Below are positions 20,572 through 30,819 of a stretch of DNA of 64,000 nt, in pieces. The DNA is from Pseudoalteromonas sp. DL-6. GTDB taxonomy: Bacteria > Pseudomonadota > Gammaproteobacteria > Enterobacterales > Alteromonadaceae. The translations under genes and the position numbers were made by a program. The stretch covers positions 2,418,001-2,482,000 of the forward strand of contig NZ_CP019770.1 of NCBI RefSeq assembly GCF_004328665.1, in the 5' to 3' direction. The notes beneath the pieces are model-generated. The model was not told the DNA's origin and made no database searches. It was given only the letters and a program-made list of their open reading frames with translations. The number at the start of each line of letters is the position of its first letter. Position 1 is the first letter of the stretch.

Positions 20572-20988
20572 ATTAGTCTCCAATTTATATTACTTGCCTT
20601 AGGCTTTTCATCAAGGATTACTCAGCAGTGCACTATTAAATATTAGACATTAGTTGTATCTGAGTTCAAACAACGATTATCTTATCTATAATCCTCATGG
20701 CTACACCCTATTTACATAAAAAACATACTATTAAATAAAAGTATATGAACACTCAATAATTATTAAACCTTAGTCTAATAGACTAATAGTTGATTGAGTA
20801 AATTGTGTACATATACAACAGTAGCTTGAATATTTAAAAACTTTGATTGTTTATTAATAATTCGTATTTACTAACAAATTAGATTAAAGATAATTAAATT
20901 CAATCTGTTAGTACTATATAAGTAACACACATTAATACATATCATAAGCAAACAACATACAACAAGTAGCCTATAAAAGGACGCAACA
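20572..20988. other. Divergent control region, acs / porin
   Basis: 417 bp, very AT-rich, with no ORF. It holds a perfect palindrome (20770-20786, listed separately) and an imperfect one, TTGTGTACATATACAA, at about 20804-20819. Both are placed to control the two divergent genes. Confidence 0.5.
20770..20786. promoter_or_regulatory. 17-bp palindrome, candidate operator
   Basis: TTAGTCTA-A-TAGACTAA, a perfect inverted repeat around one base, about 200 bp from both acs and the porin gene. A dimeric activator such as the adjacent LuxR-type regulator is a natural candidate, but binding is inferred only. Confidence 0.45.
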
Positions 20989-22149
20989 ATGAAATTTACT
21001 CCAATTAAAACACTGGCAGCTAGTGCTGTACTATATGCACTTTCTAGCACAGCTTATGCTGCAAAAATAGGTGATACAGAATTTACCTACGGTGGATACA
21101 TTAAACTCGACGCAATGTGGAGTGACTACTCAGCAGGCGCTCCTGCGGGCACCAGTGTTGGCCGTGATTTTTATGTGCCAAGTACACTAACCGTTGGTAA
21201 CGATAATAGTTCAGACGCCGTATTTGATATGCACGCTCGTGAGTCACGTTTTAATTTTGGAACTGCTACCTTATTAGATAACGGTAAAACGGTTAAAACT
21301 AAAATAGAGCTAGACTTTTTAGCGTCAGCTCCTGGCGGCAACGAGCGTGTGTCTAATTCATACTCTCCGCGCATTCGCCATGCATTTATCTCATATGATG
21401 GCTGGTTATTTGGTCAAACATGGTCAAACTTTCAAAACGTCGGTGCATTACCAGAAGCACTTGATTTTGTTGGTCCTGCAGAAGGCACGGTGTTTGTTCG
21501 TCAATCTCAAATTAAATACACTACGGGTGCATGGTCATTCTCGTTAGAGAACCCAGAAAGCACAATTACTACAGCCGGCGGTGGCATGGCCGTAACTGAT
21601 GATGCCTCATTACCTGACTTTACCGCACGCTACACCCATAATGCTGATTGGGGTAACTTTGTAGTAACAGCCCTTGCTCGTCAACTGACCTACAAAGTAG
21701 GTGGTGTTGATGCCGATGAAACCTCATTTGGTGTTAGTGCATCGGGTATGGTGAAGCTTGGTGAAGACAATCTAAAATTTATGCTTACCCAAGGTAAAGG
21801 ACTAGGTCGTTATGTGGGTCTAAACGTAGCACGTGGTGCGGTTCTTAATGGTGATGACCTAGATGCGATTGATTCAACATCTGGTTTTATTGCGTATCAA
21901 CATAAGTGGAACAGCCAGTGGCGCTCTACTTTCTTATATTCGTTCTTGTCTGCTGATAATGATGAAAACCTACTTGCAATGTATGGCGACCCTACAGAAT
22001 CAAGCCAAAGCTACAGCGCAAATATTTTATACTCACCGGTTAAACGTCTAACCTTTGGCGCTGAATTTAAACATGCAGAACGCGAGCTTGAAAGTGGCGT
22101 AGATGGCGATCTAGATCGTTTACAATTTTCTGTAAAGTATGCGTTTTAA
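20989..22149 (+). CDS. DcaP-like outer-membrane porin
   Basis: 386-residue outer-membrane protein. The signal peptide ends at STAYA (residue 24), and the mature protein starts with AKIGDTEFTYGGYIKLDAMWSD. Barrel-like strands follow, ending in FSVKYAF with terminal Phe as needed for BAM insertion. The pattern of RESRFNFGT and GWLFGQTWSNFQNVGALPEALDF fits the DcaP family, whose founding member takes up dicarboxylates. A strong AAAGGA site precedes the start. Its position opposite acs suggests carboxylic-acid uptake; inference only. Confidence 0.8.
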   Translation: MKFTPIKTLAASAVLYALSSTAYAAKIGDTEFTYGGYIKLDAMWSDYSAGAPAGTSVGRDFYVPSTLTVGNDNSSDAVFDMHARESRFNFGTATLLDNGKTVKTKIELDFLASAPGGNERVSNSYSPRIRHAFISYDGWLFGQTWSNFQNVGALPEALDFVGPAEGTVFVRQSQIKYTTGAWSFSLENPESTITTAGGGMAVTDDASLPDFTARYTHNADWGNFVVTALARQLTYKVGGVDADETSFGVSASGMVKLGEDNLKFMLTQGKGLGRYVGLNVARGAVLNGDDLDAIDSTSGFIAYQHKWNSQWRSTFLYSFLSADNDENLLAMYGDPTESSQSYSANILYSPVKRLTFGAEFKHAERELESGVDGDLDRLQFSVKYAF

Positions 22150-22184
22150 TTTCCTAACCAATTAAAATACTGATTTACTTCCTG

Positions 22185-22207
22185 AGCGGCTTCGGCCGCT
22201 TTTTTTG
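22185..22207 (+). terminator. Terminator of porin gene
   Basis: AGCGGC-TTCG-GCCGCT hairpin with UUCG tetraloop followed by a T-run. Confidence 0.92.
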
Positions 22208-22292
22208 TTTTTAACCAGAGCTCAAGTTAACCAAATCCATGCGCTTTACTTAAAAAATATTAAAGACGTGTAAAATACCCAGCAAACGAAAT

Positions 22293-22311
22293 TGCAAATC
22301 ACTCTCATTTA
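22293..22311. promoter_or_regulatory. Possible Fur box
   Basis: The complement reads TAAATGAGAGTGATTTGCA, which partly matches the Fur consensus pattern of NATNAT repeats. It lies about 30 bp upstream of the siderophore-receptor start, where iron control is expected. The match is imperfect. Confidence 0.45.
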
Positions 22312-22339
22312 GATTAAATTACCACCCACATTTAATCTT

Positions 22340-24472
22340 ATGGGAAACATGATGCTGTACAAACATAAAAACTCTGCATTTAAACTGAGTCTACTTACTT
22401 CACTGGTTTTATCTGGGCATGCTGTTGCAAACGACACGCAAGACAACCTGCCTTTAGAAAAAATTGCTGTTTATGGGCAACATCATAAAAACTATATTAC
22501 CGAAGAAGCACAGTCTGCGACTAAGCTAGGTTTAACCATTAAAGAAACTCCGCAATCAATTTCTGTTGTTTCACGCGCGTTAATGGATGACTTTTCGCTT
22601 GATGATATTAATGCGGTACTAGAGAGCACACCAGGCGTAACAGTAGAACAAATAGAAACCGATCGTACATACTTTAAAGCCCGTGGTTTTGAAATAACTA
22701 ACTTTTTAATCGATGGCTTAGGCACACCGCAAACCTCTGGTTCAATTCAAGGGACACTTGATACTGCAATTTACGACCGTGTTGAAATTGTACGTGGTGC
22801 CAATGGCATGATGACCGGTGCAGGTAACCCATCAGCGACTGTTAATATGGTGCTAAAAAAGCCAACCTACACAACACAAGTTCATGCATCGGCTTCTTAT
22901 GGTTCGTGGAATAACAAACGTGTAGATATTGATGTTTCCACACCGATTAACGACGAGCATGCTGTCCGTGCTGTATTTACTAAGCAAGATAAAGAGTCAT
23001 ATCTAGACCGCTACGAAACCGATAAAACCATTGCCTACCTTGCCTATGAAGGAAAGCTAACCGACGATACACTTCTGAACATTAACTACGTAAACCAACA
23101 AAAAGATGCCGACAGCCCTCTATGGGGCGCGCTACCGCTTAATTACACAGATGGCTCCCCCACTAACTATGATGAGTCAACTAGTACAGCTGCAGATTGG
23201 TCGTATTGGGATAATAGCGCTGAACGTATCTATGTAACTCTTGAGCAAAATTTATCGGCTACCTGGGTCGCTAAAGCCCGTTATGCCCACATAAAGAATG
23301 AACAAAATTCTGAATTATTTTATGTGTATGGTACCCCAGATAAAGAAACTGGTTTAGGTTTAACCGGCTATGCGAGTCGTTATGATTACAAAGACACCCA
23401 AGATTTGTTTGACTTATATGCCAGCGGTAAATTTGAGTTATTTTCACTAGAGCACGACTTATCATTCGGTATTAGCCAAGCAAACATGGACTTTAATGAC
23501 CAATCGCTTTATGACTTCAGCACAGGAAATGGTTTCCCTGCGATGCCTGATTTAGCGACTTGGGATGGTGTTATCCCTGAGGCAACACTGGTTGATTCGC
23601 CTAACGGCAGTGATGTACAAAATACACAAAGATCTGCCTATATTTCAACTCGTATTAAACTAGCAGAGCCATTAAGCATTTTGGCAGGCGTACGCTATAC
23701 CGATTGGGAAACTAAAGGTACTGCTTATAGTGTAGTGCAAACCCGCGATGACTCAGAGGTTATTCCTTACATTGGTACGGTGTACGATTTTACTGAGTCG
23801 TTATCAGCGTATGCTAGCTACACCGAAACGTTTGTGCCACAAAAAGAGTTAGACATTAACGCTGAACAACTGGCTCCGGTTATTGGTAAAAGTGCTGAAG
23901 TTGGTTTAAAAGCACAACTTTTAGATGAGCAAGTATTTGTAACACTGGCCTATTTTGATGCTAAGCAAGATGGACTTGCTGTTGCACTTCCGGGCTCCCT
24001 TCCAAGCGATACGCGTTATTACGCTGCAGATGGTATTAACAGTGATGGTTTCGAAATTGAATTAAGCGGTCGCTTAACTGATGATTTAAGTGCCAGCATC
24101 AGCTTTAGCAATTTAAGTATTGATGGTGATGAACTCGTTAAAGATTACACCCCAGAAAACCAATTAAAAATGGCAGCCACTTATCAAGTGCCATTTATTG
24201 ATGGTTTAACCTTAGGTGCTAATTACCGCTGGCAAGATTCTATTAGCCGTGTGCAAGTAAAAGATCCAGCAGGCAACGCATTGGCAACTACAAAACAAGA
24301 TGCTTATGGCTTATTAGATTTAATGGCCACCTACGAAATTACTCAAAACGTCGGTGTTACCTTTAATGTTAATAACAGTACTGATGAAAAGTACATAAAC
24401 AGCCTTTATTGGGAGCAAGGTTACTACGGGGCACCCCGTAACTACTCATTGTCAGTTAACTGGCAGCTGTAA
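22340..24472 (+). CDS. TonB-dependent siderophore receptor
   Basis: 710-residue outer-membrane receptor. It has an N-terminal signal peptide (about 1-30, ending SGHAVA), a plug domain (TIKETPQSISVVSRALMDDF, RTYFKARGFEITNFLIDGLG, DRVEIVRGANGMMTGAG) and a C-terminal 22-strand barrel ending SLSVNWQL. The plug resembles the siderophore subfamily that includes FhuE, FoxA and FpvA; the ligand cannot be fixed. Internal ATGs at codons 4 and 5 are alternative starts. A possible Fur box lies upstream. No siderophore biosynthesis or inner-membrane transporter is nearby. Confidence 0.9.
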   Translation: MGNMMLYKHKNSAFKLSLLTSLVLSGHAVANDTQDNLPLEKIAVYGQHHKNYITEEAQSATKLGLTIKETPQSISVVSRALMDDFSLDDINAVLESTPGVTVEQIETDRTYFKARGFEITNFLIDGLGTPQTSGSIQGTLDTAIYDRVEIVRGANGMMTGAGNPSATVNMVLKKPTYTTQVHASASYGSWNNKRVDIDVSTPINDEHAVRAVFTKQDKESYLDRYETDKTIAYLAYEGKLTDDTLLNINYVNQQKDADSPLWGALPLNYTDGSPTNYDESTSTAADWSYWDNSAERIYVTLEQNLSATWVAKARYAHIKNEQNSELFYVYGTPDKETGLGLTGYASRYDYKDTQDLFDLYASGKFELFSLEHDLSFGISQANMDFNDQSLYDFSTGNGFPAMPDLATWDGVIPEATLVDSPNGSDVQNTQRSAYISTRIKLAEPLSILAGVRYTDWETKGTAYSVVQTRDDSEVIPYIGTVYDFTESLSAYASYTETFVPQKELDINAEQLAPVIGKSAEVGLKAQLLDEQVFVTLAYFDAKQDGLAVALPGSLPSDTRYYAADGINSDGFEIELSGRLTDDLSASISFSNLSIDGDELVKDYTPENQLKMAATYQVPFIDGLTLGANYRWQDSISRVQVKDPAGNALATTKQDAYGLLDLMATYEITQNVGVTFNVNNSTDEKYINSLYWEQGYYGAPRNYSLSVNWQL

Positions 24473-24527
24473 ACCTAAGCACTGGGCTCTCTTGAGCAGA
24501 GCTTAAGACTATTTATTAGCAAACAAT

Positions 24528-24563
24528 AAAAAAGCGCTAACCTAAATGGTTAGCGCTTTTTTT
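24528..24563. terminator. Bidirectional terminator, receptor / recA
   Basis: A6-GCGCTAACC and GGTTAGCGC-T7 around a 5-base loop form a perfect 15-bp stem with T-runs on both strands, between two convergent genes. Confidence 0.94.
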
Positions 24564-24599
24564 AAGCTCGGGTCAAATCAAGCTTTAAAACTAATTGGC

Positions 24600-25643
24600 T
24601 TAAAGGTCGCCTTCATCACCTAATACGTCTTCGCCATCTTCTGGCTCAACCGTTGCTTTTAGCAATAGCATCTCACGCAATTTACCTTCAATTTCATCTG
24701 CAATCTCAGGGTTTTCTTTAAGGAACTTAATCGAATTAGACTTACCTTGGCCAACTTTGTTGCCATTGTAGCTGTACCAAGCACCCGCTTTTTCAACAAT
24801 TTTGTGCTTAACACCTAAATCAATCAGCTCGCCCTGCTTAGAAATACCTTCGCCATACATAATGATAAATTCAGCTTGTTTAAACGGCGGTGCAACTTTG
24901 TTTTTCACAATTTTAACGCGCGTTTCATTACCAACAACTTCATCGCCTTCTTTTACCGAACCAATACGGCGAATATCAATACGTACAGAGGCGTAAAATT
25001 TCAGGGCATTACCACCAGTTGTTGTTTCAGGGTTACCAAACATTACACCAATTTTCATACGGATTTGGTTAATGAAAATACATAGTGTGTTTGAACGCTT
25101 AATGTTACCTGTAAGCTTACGTAATGCTTGTGACATTAAACGTGCTTGTAGACCCATGTGTGAATCACCCATGTCGCCTTCAATCTCAGCTTTTGGTGTC
25201 AATGCTGCAACCGAATCGACAATCACTACATCAACCGCGCTTGAACGCACTAACATGTCACAAATTTCCAGTGCTTGCTCACCTGTATCTGGTTGAGATA
25301 CCAGTAACTCATCAATGTTAACACCTAGTTTTTGTGCATAAATTGGATCAAGAGCATGCTCAGCATCAACAAAGGCACAGGTTTTACCTTCTTTTTGAGC
25401 TTCAGCGATAACTTGCAATGTTAGCGTTGTTTTACCTGATGACTCTGGGCCATATACTTCAACAATACGCCCCATCGGCAAGCCGCCTATGCCTAAGGCA
25501 ATATCAATACCTAGCGAGCCTGTTGATACAGCGTCAATGTTTAACGCTTTATTGTCACCCAATTTCATGATTGAGCCTTTACCAAATTGACGTTCAATTT
25601 GTGATAAAGCTGCGTCCAACGCTTTTTGTTTGTTATCGTTCAT
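24600..25643 (-). CDS. recA: Recombinase RecA
   Basis: 347-residue recombinase for homologous recombination and LexA co-cleavage. Walker [10 protein letters not shown] and the family signature [16 protein letters not shown] are intact, and the C-terminus is acidic. The start is ATG 25643, with GGAGAA just upstream, rather than the TTG at 25655. The promoter carries an SOS box. It lies 68 bp downstream of pncC on the same strand. Confidence 0.98.
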   Translation of the reverse strand: MNDNKQKALDAALSQIERQFGKGSIMKLGDNKALNIDAVSTGSLGIDIALGIGGLPMGRIVEVYGPESSGKTTLTLQVIAEAQKEGKTCAFVDAEHALDPIYAQKLGVNIDELLVSQPDTGEQALEICDMLVRSSAVDVVIVDSVAALTPKAEIEGDMGDSHMGLQARLMSQALRKLTGNIKRSNTLCIFINQIRMKIGVMFGNPETTTGGNALKFYASVRIDIRRIGSVKEGDEVVGNETRVKIVKNKVAPPFKQAEFIIMYGEGISKQGELIDLGVKHKIVEKAGAWYSYNGNKVGQGKSNSIKFLKENPEIADEIEGKLREMLLLKATVEPEDGEDVLGDEGDL

Positions 25644-25673
25644 TTTCTTCTCCAAATCCAGCTAATGCAGACA

Positions 25674-25701
25674 AGTATACTGTATGAAATCACAGTATCA
25701 A
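25674..25701 (-). promoter_or_regulatory. recA promoter with embedded LexA (SOS) box
   Basis: On the minus strand TTGATA (-35) and TATACT (-10) are separated by exactly 16 bases, and the spacer contains CTGT-N8-ACAG, reading TACTGTGATTTCATACAGTA with flanks. The layout is nearly the same as the E. coli recA promoter, so LexA repression is expected. Confidence 0.93.
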
Positions 25702-25711
25702 GCTAATTTTA

Positions 25712-26200
25712 TTATTTTATCTTCTCTATTATGATTTTTAAAGAAAATACAATAGCTTGCAGCCTAACTTGCGCCCTGTTACCATTAAATACTTGTTCAA
25801 ACGTCCAGTGTTTACCATTAATTTGCAGTCCAAACCACACGAGCCCTACCGGTTTGCCCTCAGTAGCACCACCGGGTCCTGCAATCCCTGAAATAGCAAT
25901 GCCAATATCAGCATTTGCAGCCTTACAAGCGCCTGCTGCCATCTCAATGACTGTTTGTTCGCTCACCGCGCCAAATTCCTCTAGGGTATCATGCTTCACA
26001 TTGAGTAATTCATGCTTTGCGTTATTGCTATAAGTGACAAATGCACGGTCAATATATGCTGAGCTGCCTGGGGTATCGGTAAGCGAATAACTCACTCCAC
26101 CACCAGTACATGATTCAGCGGTAGTGATCCATAAGCGTTTATCCGTTAAAATAGCGCCTAATTGCGCAGCAAGTGTCTTAATCTCTTGATGTAATTCCAT
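25712..26200 (-). CDS. pncC: Nicotinamide-nucleotide amidohydrolase PncC
   Basis: Deamidates NMN to nicotinate mononucleotide for NAD recycling (CinA C-terminal family). 162 residues, stand-alone domain with [17 protein letters not shown] and [20 protein letters not shown] 26200 gives the normal N-terminus [15 protein letters not shown] and has AAGGCT upstream; the longer frame to 26263 would overlap mutS. It shares only 21 bp with the divergent mutS start and precedes recA, a gene order common in gammaproteobacteria. Confidence 0.93.
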   Translation of the reverse strand: MELHQEIKTLAAQLGAILTDKRLWITTAESCTGGGVSYSLTDTPGSSAYIDRAFVTYSNNAKHELLNVKHDTLEEFGAVSEQTVIEMAAGACKAANADIGIAISGIAGPGGATEGKPVGLVWFGLQINGKHWTFEQVFNGNRAQVRLQAIVFSLKIIIEKIK

Positions 26201-26221
26201 ATTCAGCCTTTGGGTAAATAC

Positions 26222-28807
26222 ATGTCGTTTGATCTTTATGCACCGCACACTATAAAACAACAAACCCCTATGATGCAGCAGTATCTAAAAATAAAATCAG
26301 AGCATCGCGATATTTTATTGTTTTATCGGATGGGGGATTTTTACGAACTCTTTTTTGATGACGCAAAACGCGCCGCGCAGTTGCTTGATATTTCACAAAC
26401 TCACCGTGGCAAAGCAGGGGGCGATCCTATTCCTATGGCAGGCGTGCCTTATCATGCGGTAGAAAACTACTTAGCCCGCTTAGTGCAAATGGGCGAGTCG
26501 GTGGCTATTTGTGAACAAGTGGGCGACCCTGCCACCAGCAAAGGCCCTGTTGAGCGCAAAGTAGTACGTATTGTAACTCCTGGTACTATTTCTGACGAAG
26601 CCTTACTGCAAGAGCGCCAAGACAACTTACTAACCAGTGTTTGGCAAAATAAAAAAGGCTTATACGGTGTTGCGTATCTTGATATCAACTCTGGGCGCTT
26701 CAACATTGTTGAAGTTAGTACCGATGAAGCATTTAGCTCAACCCTACAACGCTTAGCGCCTGCTGAATTACTATATAGTGAACACTTTGAAAACACTCAT
26801 TTAATTGAACATATTAAGGGAGCGCGTCGTCGCCCTGATTGGGAGTTTGACCTTGATACCGCGCAACACTTACTGTGTGAGCAGTTTGGCACCAAAGATT
26901 TAGTCGGTTTTGGGGTCGACAAAGCGCATAGCGCCTTGGTAGCGGCAGGCTGTTTAATGCAATACGTAAAAGATACCCAACGTATTGCATTACCGCACAT
27001 TCGTGCAATTACTCTTGAGCATAATGAACACGCGGTAATTTTAGATGCGCCTACCCGTAAAAACCTTGAACTCACCGTTAATTTATCCGGTGGCTTTGAA
27101 AATACACTTGCCCAAGTACTTGATAAAACAGCAACGGCTATGGGCTCGCGATTACTGAAGCGCCGTATTCATACCCCTATTCGCAATAAAGACGAGTTAA
27201 ATTCTCGTCTAAATGCCATTAGTGCTATTTTAGATGTGCAATTATGCAGTGAGCTGCATGACGCTCTTAGAGATATTGGTGATATAGAACGTGTAATTGC
27301 TCGTTTGGCATTACATACTGCTCGGCCACGTGATTTAACAAGGCTTCGTAGTGCGCTTCAAGCATTAGCACCGCTACATAGCTTATTAAACGATGCCACA
27401 GATGCGCGTATTTCTCATATTATTGCCCACTCTAAAGAGCTCCCCGAGCTTCAAGCATTACTTGAACGTGCAGTAATTGATAACCCACCAGTGTTAATTC
27501 GTGATGGTGGTGTTATTGCGCCAGGGTATAACAGCGAACTCGATGAGTGGCGTAATTTAAGCCAAGGTGCAACCGATGTGCTTGAACAACTAGAGCAACG
27601 CGAACGTGAACGCACGGGCATTAGTACGCTTAAAATTGGTTACAACCGCGTGCATGGCTTTTTTATTGAAGTGAGCCGCGCTAACTCGCATTTAGTCCCT
27701 GCAGATTACATTCGTCGTCAAACGTTAAAAAATAACGAGCGCTATATAATTCCAGAGCTTAAAGAGCACGAAGATAAAGTGCTTGGCAGCCAATCAAAAG
27801 CGCTGGCACTGGAAAAACAGCTATACGAACAGTTATTTGAATTTATAGCGCCGCATATTGAGCAGCTACAAATAATGGCCTCAGTCATTGCCGATTTAGA
27901 TGTACTGAACAATTTAGCAGAGCGTGCCCAAACACTTAATTATGCCAAGCCAGAGCTTTGCGATAACGATAATATTAGCATTAAACAAGGCCGCCACCCT
28001 GTGGTTGAGCAAGTAATGAAAGACCCGTTTATTGCCAATCCTGTAGAACTCAATAGCCAGCGTAAAATGTTGATAATTACCGGCCCTAACATGGGCGGTA
28101 AATCAACTTACATGCGCCAAACTGCCCTTATTGTGCTTATGGCGCACATTGGCTGTTATGTCCCTGCCGATAGCGCTAAAATTGGTAATATTGATAGAAT
28201 ATTTACCCGTATTGGCGCTAGTGACGACTTAGCATCTGGGCGCTCTACCTTTATGGTTGAAATGACAGAAACCGCGTCAATTTTAAATAATGCCACCGCA
28301 CAATCATTGGTATTAATGGATGAAATAGGCCGAGGAACCAGTACTTACGATGGTTTATCACTGGCATACGCGACGGCGGATCATCTCGCTTCAAAAATCG
28401 CGGCTAAAACTCTGTTCGCAACCCATTACTTTGAACTCACTGAGCTTGCAGAACAAACACCTGGGCTGGTTAATGTGCACCTAGATGCTATTGAACACAA
28501 CGATACCATTGCCTTTATGCATACTGTATTAGATGGCGCAGCGAGTAAGAGTTTTGGTTTACAAGTAGCAGCTCTGGCCGGCGTGCCTAAAGCGGTTATA
28601 GCCCAAGCAAAACAAAAGCTAAGCTTGCTTGAAAACCATCAAAGTGTCACAACAGTCACCACAGAGCAGCAGGTTTTACCGTTTGATAGTGAACCACAAA
28701 CCACTCAACCAAGTGAATTGGAGCAACAAATGAGCGCGATAGACCCTGATAACCTATCACCGCGTCAGGCGCATGAACTGCTTTATAAATTAAAAGCACT
28801 GCTTTAA
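26222..28807 (+). CDS. mutS: DNA mismatch repair protein MutS
   Basis: 861-residue mismatch sensor. The N-terminal mismatch-binding loop [15 protein letters not shown] is intact (Phe-x-Glu type wedge). The ATPase has Walker [14 protein letters not shown], Walker [17 protein letters not shown] and the signature [16 protein letters not shown]. The C-terminal tail ends [17 protein letters not shown], the usual tetramerisation segment. ATG 26222 is preferred over the TTG at 26210. The promoter must lie inside or near the divergent pncC gene because the gap is 21 bp. Confidence 0.98.
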   Translation: MSFDLYAPHTIKQQTPMMQQYLKIKSEHRDILLFYRMGDFYELFFDDAKRAAQLLDISQTHRGKAGGDPIPMAGVPYHAVENYLARLVQMGESVAICEQVGDPATSKGPVERKVVRIVTPGTISDEALLQERQDNLLTSVWQNKKGLYGVAYLDINSGRFNIVEVSTDEAFSSTLQRLAPAELLYSEHFENTHLIEHIKGARRRPDWEFDLDTAQHLLCEQFGTKDLVGFGVDKAHSALVAAGCLMQYVKDTQRIALPHIRAITLEHNEHAVILDAPTRKNLELTVNLSGGFENTLAQVLDKTATAMGSRLLKRRIHTPIRNKDELNSRLNAISAILDVQLCSELHDALRDIGDIERVIARLALHTARPRDLTRLRSALQALAPLHSLLNDATDARISHIIAHSKELPELQALLERAVIDNPPVLIRDGGVIAPGYNSELDEWRNLSQGATDVLEQLEQRERERTGISTLKIGYNRVHGFFIEVSRANSHLVPADYIRRQTLKNNERYIIPELKEHEDKVLGSQSKALALEKQLYEQLFEFIAPHIEQLQIMASVIADLDVLNNLAERAQTLNYAKPELCDNDNISIKQGRHPVVEQVMKDPFIANPVELNSQRKMLIITGPNMGGKSTYMRQTALIVLMAHIGCYVPADSAKIGNIDRIFTRIGASDDLASGRSTFMVEMTETASILNNATAQSLVLMDEIGRGTSTYDGLSLAYATADHLASKIAAKTLFATHYFELTELAEQTPGLVNVHLDAIEHNDTIAFMHTVLDGAASKSFGLQVAALAGVPKAVIAQAKQKLSLLENHQSVTTVTTEQQVLPFDSEPQTTQPSELEQQMSAIDPDNLSPRQAHELLYKLKALL

Positions 28808-28813
28808 ACGCAA

Positions 28814-28850
28814 ACAGCCCGACTTAAAAAGTCGGGCTGTATTTAATTTT
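28814..28850. terminator. Bidirectional terminator, mutS / rpoS
   Basis: 12-bp perfect stem ACAGCCCGACTT/AAGTCGGGCTGT with a 3-base loop, between convergent mutS and rpoS. The following tract is T-rich but interrupted. Confidence 0.85.
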
Positions 28851-28864
28851 ATTGCGTGTTTAGA

Positions 28865-29836
28865 TTAAGCGAACTGTTCAAATAAGCTCTCAGTACTTAA
28901 CCCTTCTTGTTGCAAAATATCTTTTAACCGACGTAGCGCCTCAACCTGTATTTGGCGAACTCTTTCACGGGTTAACCCAATTTCACGGCCCACATCTTCA
29001 AGCGTTGAAGGCTCATAACCGAGTAAACCAAAGCGACGTGCCAGTACTTCGCGCTGCTTAGGATTCAATTCACCTAACCAGTCAATAATATGCGTATTCA
29101 TATCATTGTTTTGTACTTCACCTTCAGGACCGACATTTTTTTCGTCGGCAATCACATCTAACAATGCACTGTCGTTTTCACCACCAATAGGCATATCTAC
29201 AGACGCTATTTTTTCATTTAGGCGAAGCATTTTTGTTACATCTTCGACTGGTCTGTCTAAGCTTTCTGCTATTTCTTCTGCGGTTGGCTCATGATCAAGC
29301 TTTTGCGTTAGCTCACGGGCTGTACGTAAATAAACGTTAAGCTCTTTAACTACATGAATAGGTAAACGAATAGTACGGGTTTGATTCATTATTGCCCGTT
29401 CAATAGTTTGGCGTATCCACCATGTGGCATAAGTAGAAAATCGAAAACCACGTTCAGGATCAAACTTTTCAACCGCCCGGATCAGCCCTAGATTACCTTC
29501 TTCAATTAAATCAAGTAGAGCAAGCCCACGATTGTTGTACCTACGCGCAATTTTTACAACTAAGCGTAAGTTACTTTCGATCATGCGTTTTCGGGAGGCT
29601 TCGCAGCCTTTCAGCGATTTTCGTGCAAAAAATACTTCTTCTTCTGCACTTAATAGAGGGGAAAAACCAATCTCGCCTAAGTATAACTGGGTCGCGTCGA
29701 GGTTTTTAGTGACTTCTTCTTTTACAAATACATCTTCATCTTCCACGTCATCAAGTAACTTCGTTGTCTCCTCTACTTTAGAGTCGTCAAACTTATCATC
29801 AGTGGGGGTTTTCTCAGCTTTTGCTACATCAGCCAT
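28865..29836 (-). CDS. rpoS: RNA polymerase sigma factor RpoS
   Basis: Stationary-phase/general stress sigma factor. Region 1.2-2 starts [17 protein letters not shown]; region 2.4 has [17 protein letters not shown]; region 4.2 has [22 protein letters not shown]. From ATG 29836 (AGGAGAAG upstream) the protein has 323 residues and 45 residues before LDATQ, close to the E. coli 55. A second in-frame ATG at 29917, also with its own TGGAGAAG site, would add 27 residues. The two start regions are tandem duplicates. As in E. coli it follows nlpD, whose coding region probably carries a promoter. Confidence 0.95.
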   Translation of the reverse strand: MADVAKAEKTPTDDKFDDSKVEETTKLLDDVEDEDVFVKEEVTKNLDATQLYLGEIGFSPLLSAEEEVFFARKSLKGCEASRKRMIESNLRLVVKIARRYNNRGLALLDLIEEGNLGLIRAVEKFDPERGFRFSTYATWWIRQTIERAIMNQTRTIRLPIHVVKELNVYLRTARELTQKLDHEPTAEEIAESLDRPVEDVTKMLRLNEKIASVDMPIGGENDSALLDVIADEKNVGPEGEVQNNDMNTHIIDWLGELNPKQREVLARRFGLLGYEPSTLEDVGREIGLTRERVRQIQVEALRRLKDILQQEGLSTESLFEQFA

Positions 29837-29947
29837 AAGACTTCTCCTGAGCAAGCTATCAATAACTTTATGATTAAGGTCTGTAGTCGTTTTATTAGCT
29901 TTTGCTGTATTAGCCATGAGCCTTCTCCAGAACAGTCAATCAATTCC
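29802..29947 (-). repeat. Tandem duplication of rpoS translation start
   Basis: Two imperfect copies of about 65 bp, offset by 81 bp (27 codons): 29881-29947 and 29802-29866. Each contains TTGAT..., a GGAGAAG ribosome site, ATGGCT(A/G)AT and GCAAAAGCT(A/G)A(T/G)(A/A)AAAC. Both ATGs are in the rpoS frame. The first copy lies between nlpD and the conserved start. Confidence 0.85.
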
Positions 29948-29953
29948 TTCAGT

Positions 29954-30778
29954 TCAGGGTAGGTACTTAGCAGGGTTAACAGCTTTTCCTCGATAACGAA
30001 TTTCAAAACGAAGTGCCGTTACTGAAGACTCTGAATTACCAATTTCTGCTATTTTTTGTCCCGCCTTCACTATTTGCTTTTCTTTCACAAGTAACGTTGA
30101 ATTATGTGCATAAGCACTTAGGTAATCATCGTTATGTTTCAAAATAATTAAATTACCGTAACCTCTTAGCGCACTTCCCGCGTAAACTACTGTTCCTTTT
30201 GCCGCGGCGAGTACGGTAGTACCCTTTTTATTAGCAATCTGTAGGCCTTTATAACCATTTTCCTTGTTAGAAAAGCGTTTTGTTATTTTACCTTTAGCAG
30301 GCCAAAACCAACTCAACTTTTTAGTTGAAGAACCTTGAGACTGACTAATTTTTTGGTTAGCTTGTTTTTGAACATACCTACGTTTTTTCGGCTTATCAAG
30401 CTCTTTCTTTAATTTTCTGTTACTTTTTTGTAAATGAGAAGGCTTTTTAGCAGCTTTCTTTTTATGCTTTTTTTGTGTAACCCTTGACCTGCTTGGTTCT
30501 AAAAGGGATACAACCTGACCAGGAACAATAGTGTAAGGTGATGGAATTGAATTATTTTTTGCAAGTTCTCTGAAATCTTTTCCAGCACTAAAAGCAATCG
30601 AATAAAGTGTATCGCCTTTTTGTACCGTGTACTTACCACCGTTAATATTAATCTGTGAAGGATAGTCATTAATATTATTATTTAAACTACTTACAGGAGC
30701 GGGAACATGGCGAGACGAGCATGCACAAAGCAAAACACTAATAAATAAAGCAACATAACAGCGTATTTGTTTATTCAA
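29954..30778 (-). CDS. nlpD: Murein hydrolase activator NlpD
   Basis: Lipoprotein of 274 residues with lipobox LLCAC (Cys20), a LysM domain (YTVQKGDTLYSIAFSAG, about 52-95), a lysine-rich linker and a C-terminal M23 domain. The M23 zinc ligands are lost (GLQIA in place of the H-x-x-x-D segment, LRFEIR in place of LHFEIR), as expected for NlpD, which activates the amidase AmiC at the septum rather than cutting peptidoglycan itself. Start is fixed by the lipoprotein signal. Confidence 0.93.
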   Translation of the reverse strand: MNKQIRCYVALFISVLLCACSSRHVPAPVSSLNNNINDYPSQININGGKYTVQKGDTLYSIAFSAGKDFRELAKNNSIPSPYTIVPGQVVSLLEPSRSRVTQKKHKKKAAKKPSHLQKSNRKLKKELDKPKKRRYVQKQANQKISQSQGSSTKKLSWFWPAKGKITKRFSNKENGYKGLQIANKKGTTVLAAAKGTVVYAGSALRGYGNLIILKHNDDYLSAYAHNSTLLVKEKQIVKAGQKIAEIGNSESSVTALRFEIRYRGKAVNPAKYLP

Positions 30779-30819
30779 TGTGTTTTGCCCTCTGTTTTAA
30801 TATCATTATATTATGGCTA

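Noticed and set aside
26797..27075. Antisense ORFs within mutS, recA and other core genes
   Set aside because: They lie opposite conserved coding sequence and have no ribosome sites or family resemblance.
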